Positions 1 to 8,510 of a stretch of DNA of 22,946 nt are shown here, piece after piece. The notes under the pieces are model-generated. The model was not told the origin of the DNA. It saw only the letters and a program-made list of their open reading frames with translations, and ran no database searches. This DNA comes from Giardia muris (Eukaryota; Fornicata; Diplomonadida; Hexamitidae), in NCBI GenBank assembly GCA_006247105.1, contig VDLU01000012.1:1-22946 (forward strand), read 5' to 3'. A program made the position numbers and the translations under genes. Position 1 is the stretch's first letter; every line of letters begins with the position of its first letter.

Positions 1-1557
1 GAAGGGGGAGCCACTGGCAGCAGTAGTGCACTTCCCATTGGAGGCCGATGAGCACAGCTTACTCCCGACGGAGCCCGTGGTCGTGGGGTAGCAGCCCCCC
101 TCGAAGAGGAAGTAGGTCGTCGAGCAGTTCTCGCACCTCGTGGCGGTCCCGTCGACAGGAGTCCCGTCGGCCTTCTTGCAGACGTCGTTGGTGGCCGTCC
201 TCGAGATGGTCGAGCTGACCTCGAGGCACGTCCCGTCGATCGGAACGCTTCCCTTCTTGCACTCCTTGCACACCAGGGCCTCCCCGACGAGAAGCTGGTT
301 GCTCCTGGCACAGAGGCCCGTCTTGTCCGCATCGAAGGAGGAGAGGCAGGAGGAGTTGGAGAGCATGCATCCGTTGAGGCAGGACGTGCAGGAGAAGGAC
401 CCGGAGTAGGTGCAGGTGTCGCAGTTCGCCTTCCCGTTCGTCGCGTCTCCGCAGAGGTAGAGCTTCCCGTCCTTGAGGAAGGCGATGGAGGTCGGGGTCG
501 AGCAGGTCCCGTCTGCCGTCCGAGTCGTCATTGCCTTGCACAGCTTGCTCCCGACCCCCTTTGACTGGGCATAGCACCCCCCGTTGAAGAGGAAGTGGGT
601 GCTCGAGGACCCACAGGAGTTGCAGACCCCGACCTGAGTTCCATCTTGGCTCGTCGTGCATGAGCTGGTCTGATCGGCCTTCCCCCCTTCCACCTTCAGA
701 CACCTCCCGTCGACGGGGGCGAGCCCCTTCCCGCACTTACCGCAGAGGACCTCGGACCAGCCCGGGACGGAGAAGGACTCGAGGCAGATCCCGAGGCTCT
801 TGAGGCTCTCGGGGCTGAAGCAGCCGTCGTGGAAGAAGAGGCTCCCCTCCTTGCAGGCCGTGCACTTCCCGGCGCTGGAGGCAGGGGTGCAGGAGGAGGC
901 ACTGTCCTTGAGGACGCACTTCCCGTTGACGGGGACGTGAGTGGCATCCTTGCACTCGAGACACACGAAGCTGGTCCCGATCTGCATGCAGCTCTTGCAG
1001 TTCTCGTCCGATGAGCAGCTGACGCAGGAGGTGATCGTTGGTGCATCGAGGCTCTCCACGACAGGCCCGAACCCGGGGGCGCACTCCGTGCAGGTCGGCT
1101 TGTCGGCGGCGGGGGAGGTGCAGGTCTTGCAGTTGGGAACCCCGTTCGTCTCGTCGTCGCAGGTGTAGAGGCCTGAGGGGTTGGAGTCGCTCCCCTTCAC
1201 GAAGATGCCCGTCGCAGTATCAGCCCTCTTTGAGCACTTCCCGTTCGATGCCGCCGAGCAGAGAGCAGCGCCCTCGCCTCCACTGGCCTGGTTGTAGCAC
1301 CCCCCGTAGAAGAGGAAGTAGTTGTTGGACCCACTGCCTGCATTGCAGTCCGTGCAGGCCCCATTGTTGCCCTTCGTACAATGATCCGTCGCCTCTGTTG
1401 GGGCCTTGCACGTCCCGTCGATCGAGGCCTGGCTCGTGTCACTGCACTCCTTGCAGACCTTCCCCAGCGTCCCGAGGTCGAGGCAGCTCCCCGCCTTGCA
1501 GTTGCCTGATGCCGTCCCTTCCGTACACGAGAGGGCCCTCGCGTTCTTCCCTCCCCT
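1..1557 (-). CDS. VSP cassette V10, type I, 5' leaderless, 3' end outside window
   Basis: The cysteine-rich frame reads open for 519 codons from 1557 to the window edge, beginning KNARALSC after an in-frame TAA (1560-1558). The ATG at 1564 that overlaps the previous unit's poly(A) signal is out of frame here, because the G-run at the junction is two bases shorter than in V7 and V9. No signal peptide or in-frame start is seen. The body has many CXXC pairs and several GGCY motifs (FLFYGGCY, FLFNGGCY, FLFEGGCY), which are VSP hallmarks. The membrane segment and tail lie beyond the left edge. I see no net frameshift. VSPs coat the trophozoite and undergo antigenic variation; as it stands this unit looks like a silent donor rather than an expressed gene. 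Confidence 0.8.
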
Positions 1558-1562
1558 TTACC

Positions 1563-1569
1563 ATTCACT
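1563..1569 (-). terminator. Poly(A) signal AGTGAAT of V9
   Basis: Matches Giardia AGTRAAY exactly; its first A is the last base of the V9 stop TGA, and its AAT begins the ATG that follows. Confidence 0.75.
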
Positions 1570-3455
1570 CACTTCCCCCTACATCCGAACCACCAACCGA
1601 GGAAGCCCCCGAGACCTCCCAGCACCAGCAGGACGGCGATGACGATCCCCGCAATGGCACCCCCCGAGAGCCCCGAAGAACTGGAGGAGGGGACGGCACT
1701 GCACTTCCCGTCGGTCGGGGCACTCCCGTCCCAGCACGTGATGCAGGCCGAGGCGGAGCACGTCGTGCAGCCACTGGGGCAGGCCTTGCAGTCAGAGGAG
1801 GAGGCGACGGAGGTCGTGTTGTAGTACCCGAGACCGCAGGACGTGCAGGCGGTCGCGTTCGTGCAGGCCCCACAACCGGCCGGACAGAGGGTGAAGACGC
1901 CACTGGAGAGGGGGAAGGGGGAGCCATTGGCAGCAGTAGTGCACTGACCATTGGAGGCCGTTTGACACAGCTTGCTCCCGACGGAGTTCGGAGTCACGGG
2001 ATAGCAGCCCCCCTCGAAGAGGAAGTAGGTCGTCGAACAGTTCTCGCACCTCGTGGCGGTCCCGTCGACAGGAGTCTTCCCGTCGGCCTTCATGCAGACG
2101 TCGTTGGTGGCCGTCCTCGAGATGGTCGAGCTGACCTCGAGGCACGTCCCGTCGATCGGAACACTTCCCTTCTTGCACTCCTTGCACACCAGGGCCTCCC
2201 CGACGAGAAGCTGGTTGCTCCTGGCACAGAGGCCCGTCTTGTCCGCATCGAAGGAGGAGAGGCAGGAGGAGTTGGAGAGCATGCATCCGTTGAGGCAGGA
2301 CGTGCAGGAGAAGGACCCGGAGTAGGTGCAGGTGTCGCAGTTCGCCTTCCCGTTCGTCGCGTCCCCGCAGAGGTAGAGCTTGGTGTCCTTGAGGAAGGCG
2401 ATGGAGGTCGGGGTCGAGCAGGTCCCGTCTGCCGTCCGAGTCGTCATTGCCTTGCACAGCTTGCTCCCGGGCTCCTTTGACTGGGCATAGCACCCCCCGT
2501 TGAAGAGGAAGTGGGTGCTCGAGGACCCACAGGAGTTGCAGACCCCGACCTGAGTCCCCTCTTGGCTCGTCGTGCATGAGCTGGTCGAATCGGCCTTCCC
2601 CCCTTCCACCTTCAGACACCTCCCGTCGACGGGGGCGAGCCCCTTCCCGCACTTACCGCAGAGGACCTCGGACCAGCCCGGGACGGAGAAGGACTCGAGG
2701 CAGATCCCGAGGCTCTTGAGGCTCTCGGGGCTGAAGCAGCCGTCGTGGAAGAAGAGGCTCCCCTCCTTGCAGGCCGTGCACTTCCCGGCGCTGGAGGCAG
2801 GGGTGCAGGAGGAGGCACTGTCCTTGAGGACGCACTTCCCGTTGACGGGGACGTGAGTGTCAGCATTGCACTCGAGACACACGAAGCTGGTCCCGATCTG
2901 CATGCAGCTCTTGCAGTTCTCGTTCGATGAGCAGTTGACGCAGGAGGTGATCGTTGGTGCATCGAGGCTCTCCACGACAGGCCCGAATCCGGAGGCGCAC
3001 TCCGTGCAGGTCGGCTTGTCGGCGGCGGGGGAGGTGCAGGTCTTGCAGTTGGGAACCCCGTTCGTCTTATCATCACAGGTGTAGAGGCCGGTTGGAGCAT
3101 CCTTGCTCCCCTTCACGAAGATGCCTGTCGCATCCTCGGCCCTCTTTGAGCACTGCCCTTTGGTGGCCGTCTTGCAGAGAGCAGCGCCCTCGCCTCCACT
3201 GGCCTGGTTGTAGCACCCCCCGTAGAAGAGGAAGTAGGTCCCTGCGCATGCCGTGCAGACACCATTGGAACACGTGTTGCTCTCAATAGCCGAGCTGCAC
3301 GTCCCGTCGATCGAGGCCTCGGTCGTGGTCGCGCACTCCTTGCAGACCCTCCCCAGCGTCCCGAGGTCGAGGCAGCTCCCCGTCTTGCAGTCGCCTGATG
3401 TCTCTCCTTCCGTGCACGAGAGGACTCTCGCGTTCTTCCCTCCCCCCTTCACCAT
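1569..3455 (-). CDS. VSP cassette V9, type I, intact frame, no signal peptide
   Basis: This is the longest uninterrupted VSP frame in the window (628 residues) and the only fully intact type I unit with an ATG. The ATG (3455-3453) sits inside the junction element 4 bp from the stop of V8. The first codons, MVKGGG, are junction sequence and the VSP homology starts at KNARVLSC. The N-terminus is charged and glycine-rich, so no signal peptide is present. The body has repeated CXXC motifs and GGCY boxes. Residues about 599-622 form the membrane helix and the tail is CRGK. If translated it would lack a secretion signal, unlike a normal VSP, so I infer a silent cassette whose start codon is accidental. 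The alternative is that it is expressed from an unseen upstream start or by reinitiation. Confidence 0.85.
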   Translation of the reverse strand: MVKGGGKNARVLSCTEGETSGDCKTGSCLDLGTLGRVCKECATTTEASIDGTCSSAIESNTCSNGVCTACAGTYFLFYGGCYNQASGGEGAALCKTATKGQCSKRAEDATGIFVKGSKDAPTGLYTCDDKTNGVPNCKTCTSPAADKPTCTECASGFGPVVESLDAPTITSCVNCSSNENCKSCMQIGTSFVCLECNADTHVPVNGKCVLKDSASSCTPASSAGKCTACKEGSLFFHDGCFSPESLKSLGICLESFSVPGWSEVLCGKCGKGLAPVDGRCLKVEGGKADSTSSCTTSQEGTQVGVCNSCGSSSTHFLFNGGCYAQSKEPGSKLCKAMTTRTADGTCSTPTSIAFLKDTKLYLCGDATNGKANCDTCTYSGSFSCTSCLNGCMLSNSSCLSSFDADKTGLCARSNQLLVGEALVCKECKKGSVPIDGTCLEVSSTISRTATNDVCMKADGKTPVDGTATRCENCSTTYFLFEGGCYPVTPNSVGSKLCQTASNGQCTTAANGSPFPLSSGVFTLCPAGCGACTNATACTSCGLGYYNTTSVASSSDCKACPSGCTTCSASACITCWDGSAPTDGKCSAVPSSSSSGLSGGAIAGIVIAVLLVLGGLGGFLGWWFGCRGK

Positions 3456-3460
3456 TCACT
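3454..3460 (-). terminator. Poly(A) signal AGTGAAT of V8
   Basis: Exact AGTRAAY match overlapping the V8 stop codon; the V9 ATG overlaps it on the other side. Confidence 0.75.
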
Positions 3461-5031
3461 CACTTCCCCCTGCACCCGAACCACCAACCGAGGAAGCCCC
3501 CGAGGCCTCCCAGGACCAGCAGGACGGCGATGACGATCCCCGCAATGGCACCCCCAGAGAGCCCCGAAGAACTGGAGGAGGGGGGAGAGGGGCAGGTCCC
3601 ATTGAAGGATGACCCGTCCCAGCAGGTCGTGCAGGCCGTCGTGTTGCATCCCGTGCAGCCCGAGTGGTAGATCGAGCACGCCTTGCAGTCGGGGGTGGCA
3701 GAAGCATTGGTATTGGCGTTGTAGTACCCGAAGCCGCAGGACGTGCAGGTGACGGCACCGCTCGAGGAGGTGCAGGCCCCGCACCCCGGGACCTTCGAGG
3801 AGCAGGAGACGAGGACGTTGTTGTCGAGGTAGAGGCCCGAGGTGGTATTGACAGCTGTGCAGACCCCATTAGAGGCCGTGGTGCAGGCGCTCTTCCCGAC
3901 CTCCGTGGAGGCGTTGTAGCAGCCCCCGTTGAGGAGGAAGAACTGAGTAGCCGGGGTCCCGGTCACGTCCTGGCACTTCCCGCACCTCGTGGAGGACGCA
4001 TCGAGGGCGGTTCCGTCCTCCTTCTGGCAGATCTGGGTCGCCCTCGTCACGCTCGTCGAGGCGACCGGGAAGCACTCTCCGTTGATCGGGACGAAGCCCG
4101 GCTTGCACTCGGAGCAGACCGTCGTGTTCCCGACCAGGAACTGCTTCTCCTTCGCACAGACGCCCAGCTCGGCGGCCTTGAAGGTCGAGTAGCATCCATC
4201 GAGGTAGGGGACGTATCCATTGAGGCAGGACGTGCAGGTGCCGGAGGAGTCGGTGCAGACCTTGTCGTTCTTATCCACGCACGTCCCGTCGATCGGGGCC
4301 TGACCAGTCGGACACTCGGTGCAGACGAGCCCCGGACCGAGGTTGGTGCAGGAGGTGCAGTTCTTGGGACAGGAGTCGCAGGACGTGATGGCAAGGGAGG
4401 AGTTGTAGGTCGGGCCGAAGGAGGGGAGGCAGACCTTGCAGATCTTCTCGTCCTTGTCGCACGTCTTGCAGTTCTGGATGGTACAGGCCTTGCAGGTCGA
4501 GTCGGCAAGAAGGCCGAAGCCGGGGCTGCAGGCGGAGCAGGTGTTCTCAGCACTCACCTGGGCACAGTTGGAGCACTTGGTGGTGTCACTACAGGAGACG
4601 CAGCTCCCGTCCCCCTTGGGGAGGAAGCCACTGGCACAGGAGGTGCACTTGAAGGTCGAGTCATAGGTGCAGGTGTTGCAGTTCGCCTTCCCGTTCGTGC
4701 TGTCACTGCAGAGGTAGAGGGTGTCACTCTTGACGAAGGTGACCGCGTCCTTGTCCGGGGCAGCTGTGCACTTCCCCCCGGTGGCCGTCTTGCAGAGCTT
4801 GTTCCCGGGAGAGGTGTCCGTCTTGTAGCACCCCCCGTTGAAGAGGAAGTACGGATCTGGGCAGGCCGTGCAGGCACCACTACCACAAGTAGCACCATTC
4901 CCAATCGTGGTGGCCGCAGCAGTGTCACAGAGCCCGTTGACAGGGGCGGAGTTAGTGTTAGTCGAGACATCGCACTTCTTGCAGAACGTCCCCTCAACCC
5001 CTGGGATGGTGAAGGTCGAACCACCCCCGTC
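3460..5031 (-). CDS. VSP cassette V8, type II, start-less open frame
   Basis: The VSP frame opens directly after a TGA (5034-5032) and stays open for 524 codons, ending CRGK-stop. It begins DGGGSTFTIPGVEG, followed by dense CXXC pairs, two canonical GGCY boxes, a five-serine stretch and the shared membrane helix and tail. Translating every codon I find no in-frame ATG anywhere; the first possible alternative start is a GTG at 4557. The ATG in the junction (5051) is in another frame. The unit therefore cannot be expressed as a VSP unless it is joined to a leader from elsewhere. Its 3' two-thirds closely match V5, while its N-terminal third (two-cysteine spacing, TNTNSAPVNG region) matches V6. 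I infer a silent donor cassette; a 5'-truncated pseudogene is the plain alternative. Confidence 0.85.
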   Translation of the reverse strand, partial: DGGGSTFTIPGVEGTFCKKCDVSTNTNSAPVNGLCDTAAATTIGNGATCGSGACTACPDPYFLFNGGCYKTDTSPGNKLCKTATGGKCTAAPDKDAVTFVKSDTLYLCSDSTNGKANCNTCTYDSTFKCTSCASGFLPKGDGSCVSCSDTTKCSNCAQVSAENTCSACSPGFGLLADSTCKACTIQNCKTCDKDEKICKVCLPSFGPTYNSSLAITSCDSCPKNCTSCTNLGPGLVCTECPTGQAPIDGTCVDKNDKVCTDSSGTCTSCLNGYVPYLDGCYSTFKAAELGVCAKEKQFLVGNTTVCSECKPGFVPINGECFPVASTSVTRATQICQKEDGTALDASSTRCGKCQDVTGTPATQFFLLNGGCYNASTEVGKSACTTASNGVCTAVNTTSGLYLDNNVLVSCSSKVPGCGACTSSSGAVTCTSCGFGYYNANTNASATPDCKACSIYHSGCTGCNTTACTTCWDGSSFNGTCPSPPSSSSSGLSGGAIAGIVIAVLLVLGGLGGFLGWWFGCRGK

Positions 5032-5049
5032 TCATCCTTCCCCTTCACC

Positions 5050-5056
5050 ATTCACT
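5050..5056 (-). terminator. Poly(A) signal AGTGAAT of V7
   Basis: Same arrangement as the other units; the stop used is that of the restored tail frame (5056), not the frameshifted one (5052). Confidence 0.7.
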
Positions 5057-6929
5057 CACTTCCCCCTGCATCCGAACCACCAACCGAGGAAGCCCCCGAG
5101 GCCTCCCAGCACCAGCAGGACGGCAATGACGATCCCCGCAATGGCACCCCCGAGAGCCCCGAGGAGCTGGAGGAGGGGACGGCACTGCACTTCCCGTCGG
5201 TCGGAGCACTCCCGTCCCAGCACGTGATGCAGGCCGAGGCGGAGCACGTCGTGCAGCCACTGGGGCAGGCCTTGCAGTCAGAGGAGGAGGCGACGGAGGT
5301 CGTGTTGTAGTACCCGAGACCGCAGGACGTGCAGGCGGTCGCGTTCGTGCAGGCCCCACACCCGGCCGGACAGAGGGTGAAGACGCCATTGGAGAGGGGG
5401 AAGGGGGAGCCACTGGCAGCAGTAGTGCACTGACCATTGGAGGCCGATGAGCACAGCTTACTCCCGACGGAGTTCGGAGTCACGGGGTAGCAGCCCCCCT
5501 CGAAGAGGAAGTAGGTCGTCGAGCAGTTCTCGCACATCGTGGCGGTCCCGTCGACAGGAGTCTTCCCGTCGGCCTTCATGCAGACGTCGTTGGTGGCCGT
5601 CCTCGAGAGGGTCGAACTGACCTCGAGGCACGTCCCGTCGATCGGAACGCTTCCCTTCTTGCACTCCTTGCACACCAGGGCCTCCCCGACGAGAAGCTGG
5701 TTGCTCCTGGCACAGAGGCCCGTCTTGTCCGCATCGAAGGAGGAGAGGCAGGAGGAGTTGGAGAGCATGCATCCGTTGAGGCAGGACGTGCAGGAGAAGG
5801 ACGTGGAGTAGGTGCAGGTGTTGCAGTTCGCCTTCCCGTTCGTCGCATCCCCGCAGAGGTAGAGCTTGGTGTCCTTGAGGAAGGCGATGGAAGTCGGGGT
5901 CGAACACGCTCCAGAGGAGGGGGTTGCACTGCACAGCTTGTTCCCGACCCCCTTTGACTGGTCGTAGCACCCCCCGTTGAAGAGGAAGTGGGTGTTCGAG
6001 GACCCACAGGAGTTGCAGACCCCGACCTGGGTGTCCTTTTGGCTCGTCGTGCATGAGCTGGTCGAATCGGCCTTCCCCCCTTCCACCTTCAGACACCTCC
6101 CGTCGACGGGGGCGAGCCCCTTCCCGCACTTACCGCAGAGGACCTCAGACCAGCCCGGGACGGAGAAGGACTCGAGGCAGATCCCGAGGCTCTTGAGGCT
6201 CTCGGGGCTGAAGCAGCCGTCGTGGAAGAAGAGGCTCCCCTCCTTGCAGGCCGTGCACTTCCCGGCGCTGGAGGCAGGGGTGCAGGAGGAGGCACTGTCC
6301 TTGGGGACGCACTTCCCGTCGACGGGGACGTGAGTGTCAGCATTGCACTCGAGACACACGAAGCTGGTCCCGATCTGCATGCAGCTCTTGCAGTTCTCGT
6401 CCGATGAGCAGCTGACACAGGAGGTGATCGTTGGTGCATCGAGGCTCTCCACGACAGGCCCGAACCCGGAGGCGCACTCCGTGCAGGTCGGCTTGTTGGT
6501 GGCGGGGGAGGTGCAGGTCTTGCAGTTGGGAACCCCGTTCGTCTCGTCGTCGCAGGTGTAGAGGCCTGAGGGGTTGGAGTTACTCCCCTTCACGAAGATG
6601 CCCGTCGCAGCATCAGCCCTCTCTGAGCACTGCCCTTTGGTGGCCGTCTTGCAGAGAGCAGCACCCTCTGTTCCTGCCTGGTTGTAGCACCCCCCGTAGA
6701 AGAGGAAGTAGGTCCCTGTACATGCCGTGCAGACACCATTGGAACACGTGTTGCTCCCGACGGTCGAGCTGCACGTCCCGTCGATCGAGGCCTCGGTCGT
6801 GGTCGCGCACTCCTTGCAGACCCTCCCCAGCGTCCCGAGGTCGAGGCAGCTCCCCGTCTTGCTGTCGCCTGATGTCTCTCCTTCCGTGCACGAGAGGACT
6901 CTCGCGTTCTTCCCTCCCCCCTTCACCAT
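5052..6929 (-). pseudogene. VSP cassette V7, type I, frameshifted just before the membrane helix
   Basis: An in-frame ATG (6929-6927) within the junction opens a 625-codon frame, MVKGGGKNARVLSC onward, closely related to V9 and also lacking a signal peptide. Cysteine-rich modules and GGCY boxes are intact. At the C-run complementary to the tract 5147-5151 there is one base fewer than in V9 or V10, so the frame leaves the VSP register right after the Ser-rich stem (GLSG) and ends without the membrane helix or CRGK. The helix and tail persist in the neighbouring frame (5056-5247). The protein as encoded would not be membrane anchored. A single homopolymer deletion could be a sequencing error or a true mutation. 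Confidence 0.8.
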
Positions 6930-6934
6930 TCACT
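6928..6934 (-). terminator. Poly(A) signal AGTGAAT of V6
   Basis: Exact match at the V6/V7 junction, overlapping stop and ATG. Confidence 0.75.
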
Positions 6935-8498
6935 CACTTCCCCCTGCACCCGAACCACCAACCGAGGAAGCCCCCGAGGCCTCCCAGCACCAGCAGGACG
7001 GCGATGACGATCCCCGCAATGGCACCCCCAGAGAGCCCCGAGGAGCTGGAGGAGGGGGGAGGGGGGCAGGCATTGTTGGTGGGAGTGGAGCCGTCCCAGC
7101 AGAGGGCGCACTTCCCATTTGGACAGGAGGTGCACCCACTGGGACAGGCCGTGCAGTCGGAGGGGCCGGTCACAGTAGAGTTGCTGTAGTACCCGAGACC
7201 GCAGGAGCTGCAGGCGGTCGAGGAGGTGCAGGCCCCGCACTCCTTCGGACAGGCCGTGAAGGCGCCTGAGGTCGTATTGAGGATGAAGGGGGCGTTGGAG
7301 GCGGGAGTAGTGCACTTCCCGTTGGAGGCCGCCGAGCAGAGGAGGCTCCCGACGGAGGAAGAGGAGGAAGACCCCGCGGCCGAGATGGGGTAGCACCCCC
7401 CGTTGAAGAGGAAGTAGTTGTTGGTGTTGACTGCCGTACTGATGCAGGCCCCGCACTTCGTGGCGGTGTCCGAGACCTTGTTCCCCTTCTCGTCGAGGCA
7501 GATGTTCTGACCTGCCCTCGTTGTCCCCGTGTTGATCTGCTTGATCGGAAGACACTCCCCGTCGATCGGGACGAAGCCCCCCTTGCACTCGGTACAGACG
7601 GTCGTGTTCCCGACGAGGAGCTGGCTTCCCAGGGCACAGACCTTGAGGTCCGCCGCCTTCTGGGGGAGAGACACCCGCCCTGGTAGAAGAGGAACCCGTT
7701 CTTGCAGGACGAGCAGGTCCCGTCTGGGGGTGATGGAGTCGTGCAGACGTTCGAGTTCGTGGAGCAGTTCCCGTCGATGGGGACCTTCCCCGTTCCGCAC
7801 TTCTCGCAGATGGTCGAGAAGCCCTGGTCGGCGCACTCGGTGCAGTCTGCGGGGCAGGAGGTGCAGTTCGTGATGACGAGGGATGAGTCGTAGACGGGCC
7901 CGAACCCGGAAGCGCACTCGGAGCAGGCGGAGGAGGAGCACGTCTTGCAGTTCTGGACGGTGCAGGCCGTGCAGTTGACGGGGTCGGAAGTGGTGGTGGT
8001 GTTGGGGTAGAAGCCCTCGAGGCACGAGTTGCAGGTGAGGACTTCTCCAGCACGAGAGCCGGGAGTAGGTGGAGTTGGTGTCGCATAGGTGCAGGTGCTG
8101 CAGCCCGGTTCCCCGTTTGTCGCATCGCTACAGAGGTAGAGGTTGCTGTCCTTGATGAAGGTGATGGCATCGGTAGTTGGAGCCGTCTTGCAGGTTCCGT
8201 TCTTTGCATCCTGGAGGGCGGAGCACAGCTTACTCCCAACCCCCTGTGTCTGGTCATAACAACCCCCGTTGAACAGGAAGTAGTTCCCCGTTCCACATCC
8301 TGTACAGACACCACTACCACAAGTAGCACCATTTCCAATCGTAGTGGCCGCAGCAGTGTCACAGAGCCCGTTGACAGGGGCGGAGTCAGTGTTAGTCGTG
8401 GCATCGCACTTCTTGCAGAACTCTCCCTCAACCCCCGGGATGGTGAACTTTGAGTTTGCCTCGCACTCTCCCGTGGCTCGAGCCTTCACCTCCCCCCT
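6934..8498 (-). pseudogene. VSP cassette V6, divergent type, start-less, one frameshift
   Basis: The frame opens after TGA (8501-8499) with RGEVKARATGECEANSKFTIPGVEG; no ATG precedes it in frame, and the first alternative start is a GTG at 8489. This N-terminus is unlike the other cassettes: GGAGGTGAAG at its edge also occurs at the leader/body boundary of V1. The N-terminal half (to about 7667) and the C-terminal half lie in different frames. The switch maps to a G-run at 7662-7666 (C-run on the coding strand), consistent with one missing base. The C-terminal half contains a CXXC-rich region, a FLFNGGCY box followed by a serine run, the stem CALCWDGSTPTNNAC, the shared membrane helix and CRGK. 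It is the only copy of its class here. Confidence 0.8.
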
Positions 8499-8503
8499 TC
8501 ACC

Positions 8504-8510
8504 ATTCACT
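8504..8510 (-). terminator. Poly(A) signal AGTGAAT of V5
   Basis: Exact match at the V5/V6 junction, overlapping stop and ATG. Confidence 0.75.

Noticed and set aside
59..736. Minus-strand frames such as 59-736, 1792-2652 and 5458-6129 that give Arg/Leu-rich proteins
   Set aside because: They are out-of-register readings of the same VSP bodies; the register with CXXC, GGCY and CRGK is the conserved one.
3664..5310. Antisense open frame of 548 codons on the plus strand, with similar ones at 1038-2480 and 8714-9619
   Set aside because: They lie opposite VSP units, give low-complexity Arg/Gly/Ala/Ser-rich translations and recur wherever the cysteine-rich body recurs. GC-rich codon use that avoids TTA, CTA and TCA on the VSP strand leaves the antisense strand open.
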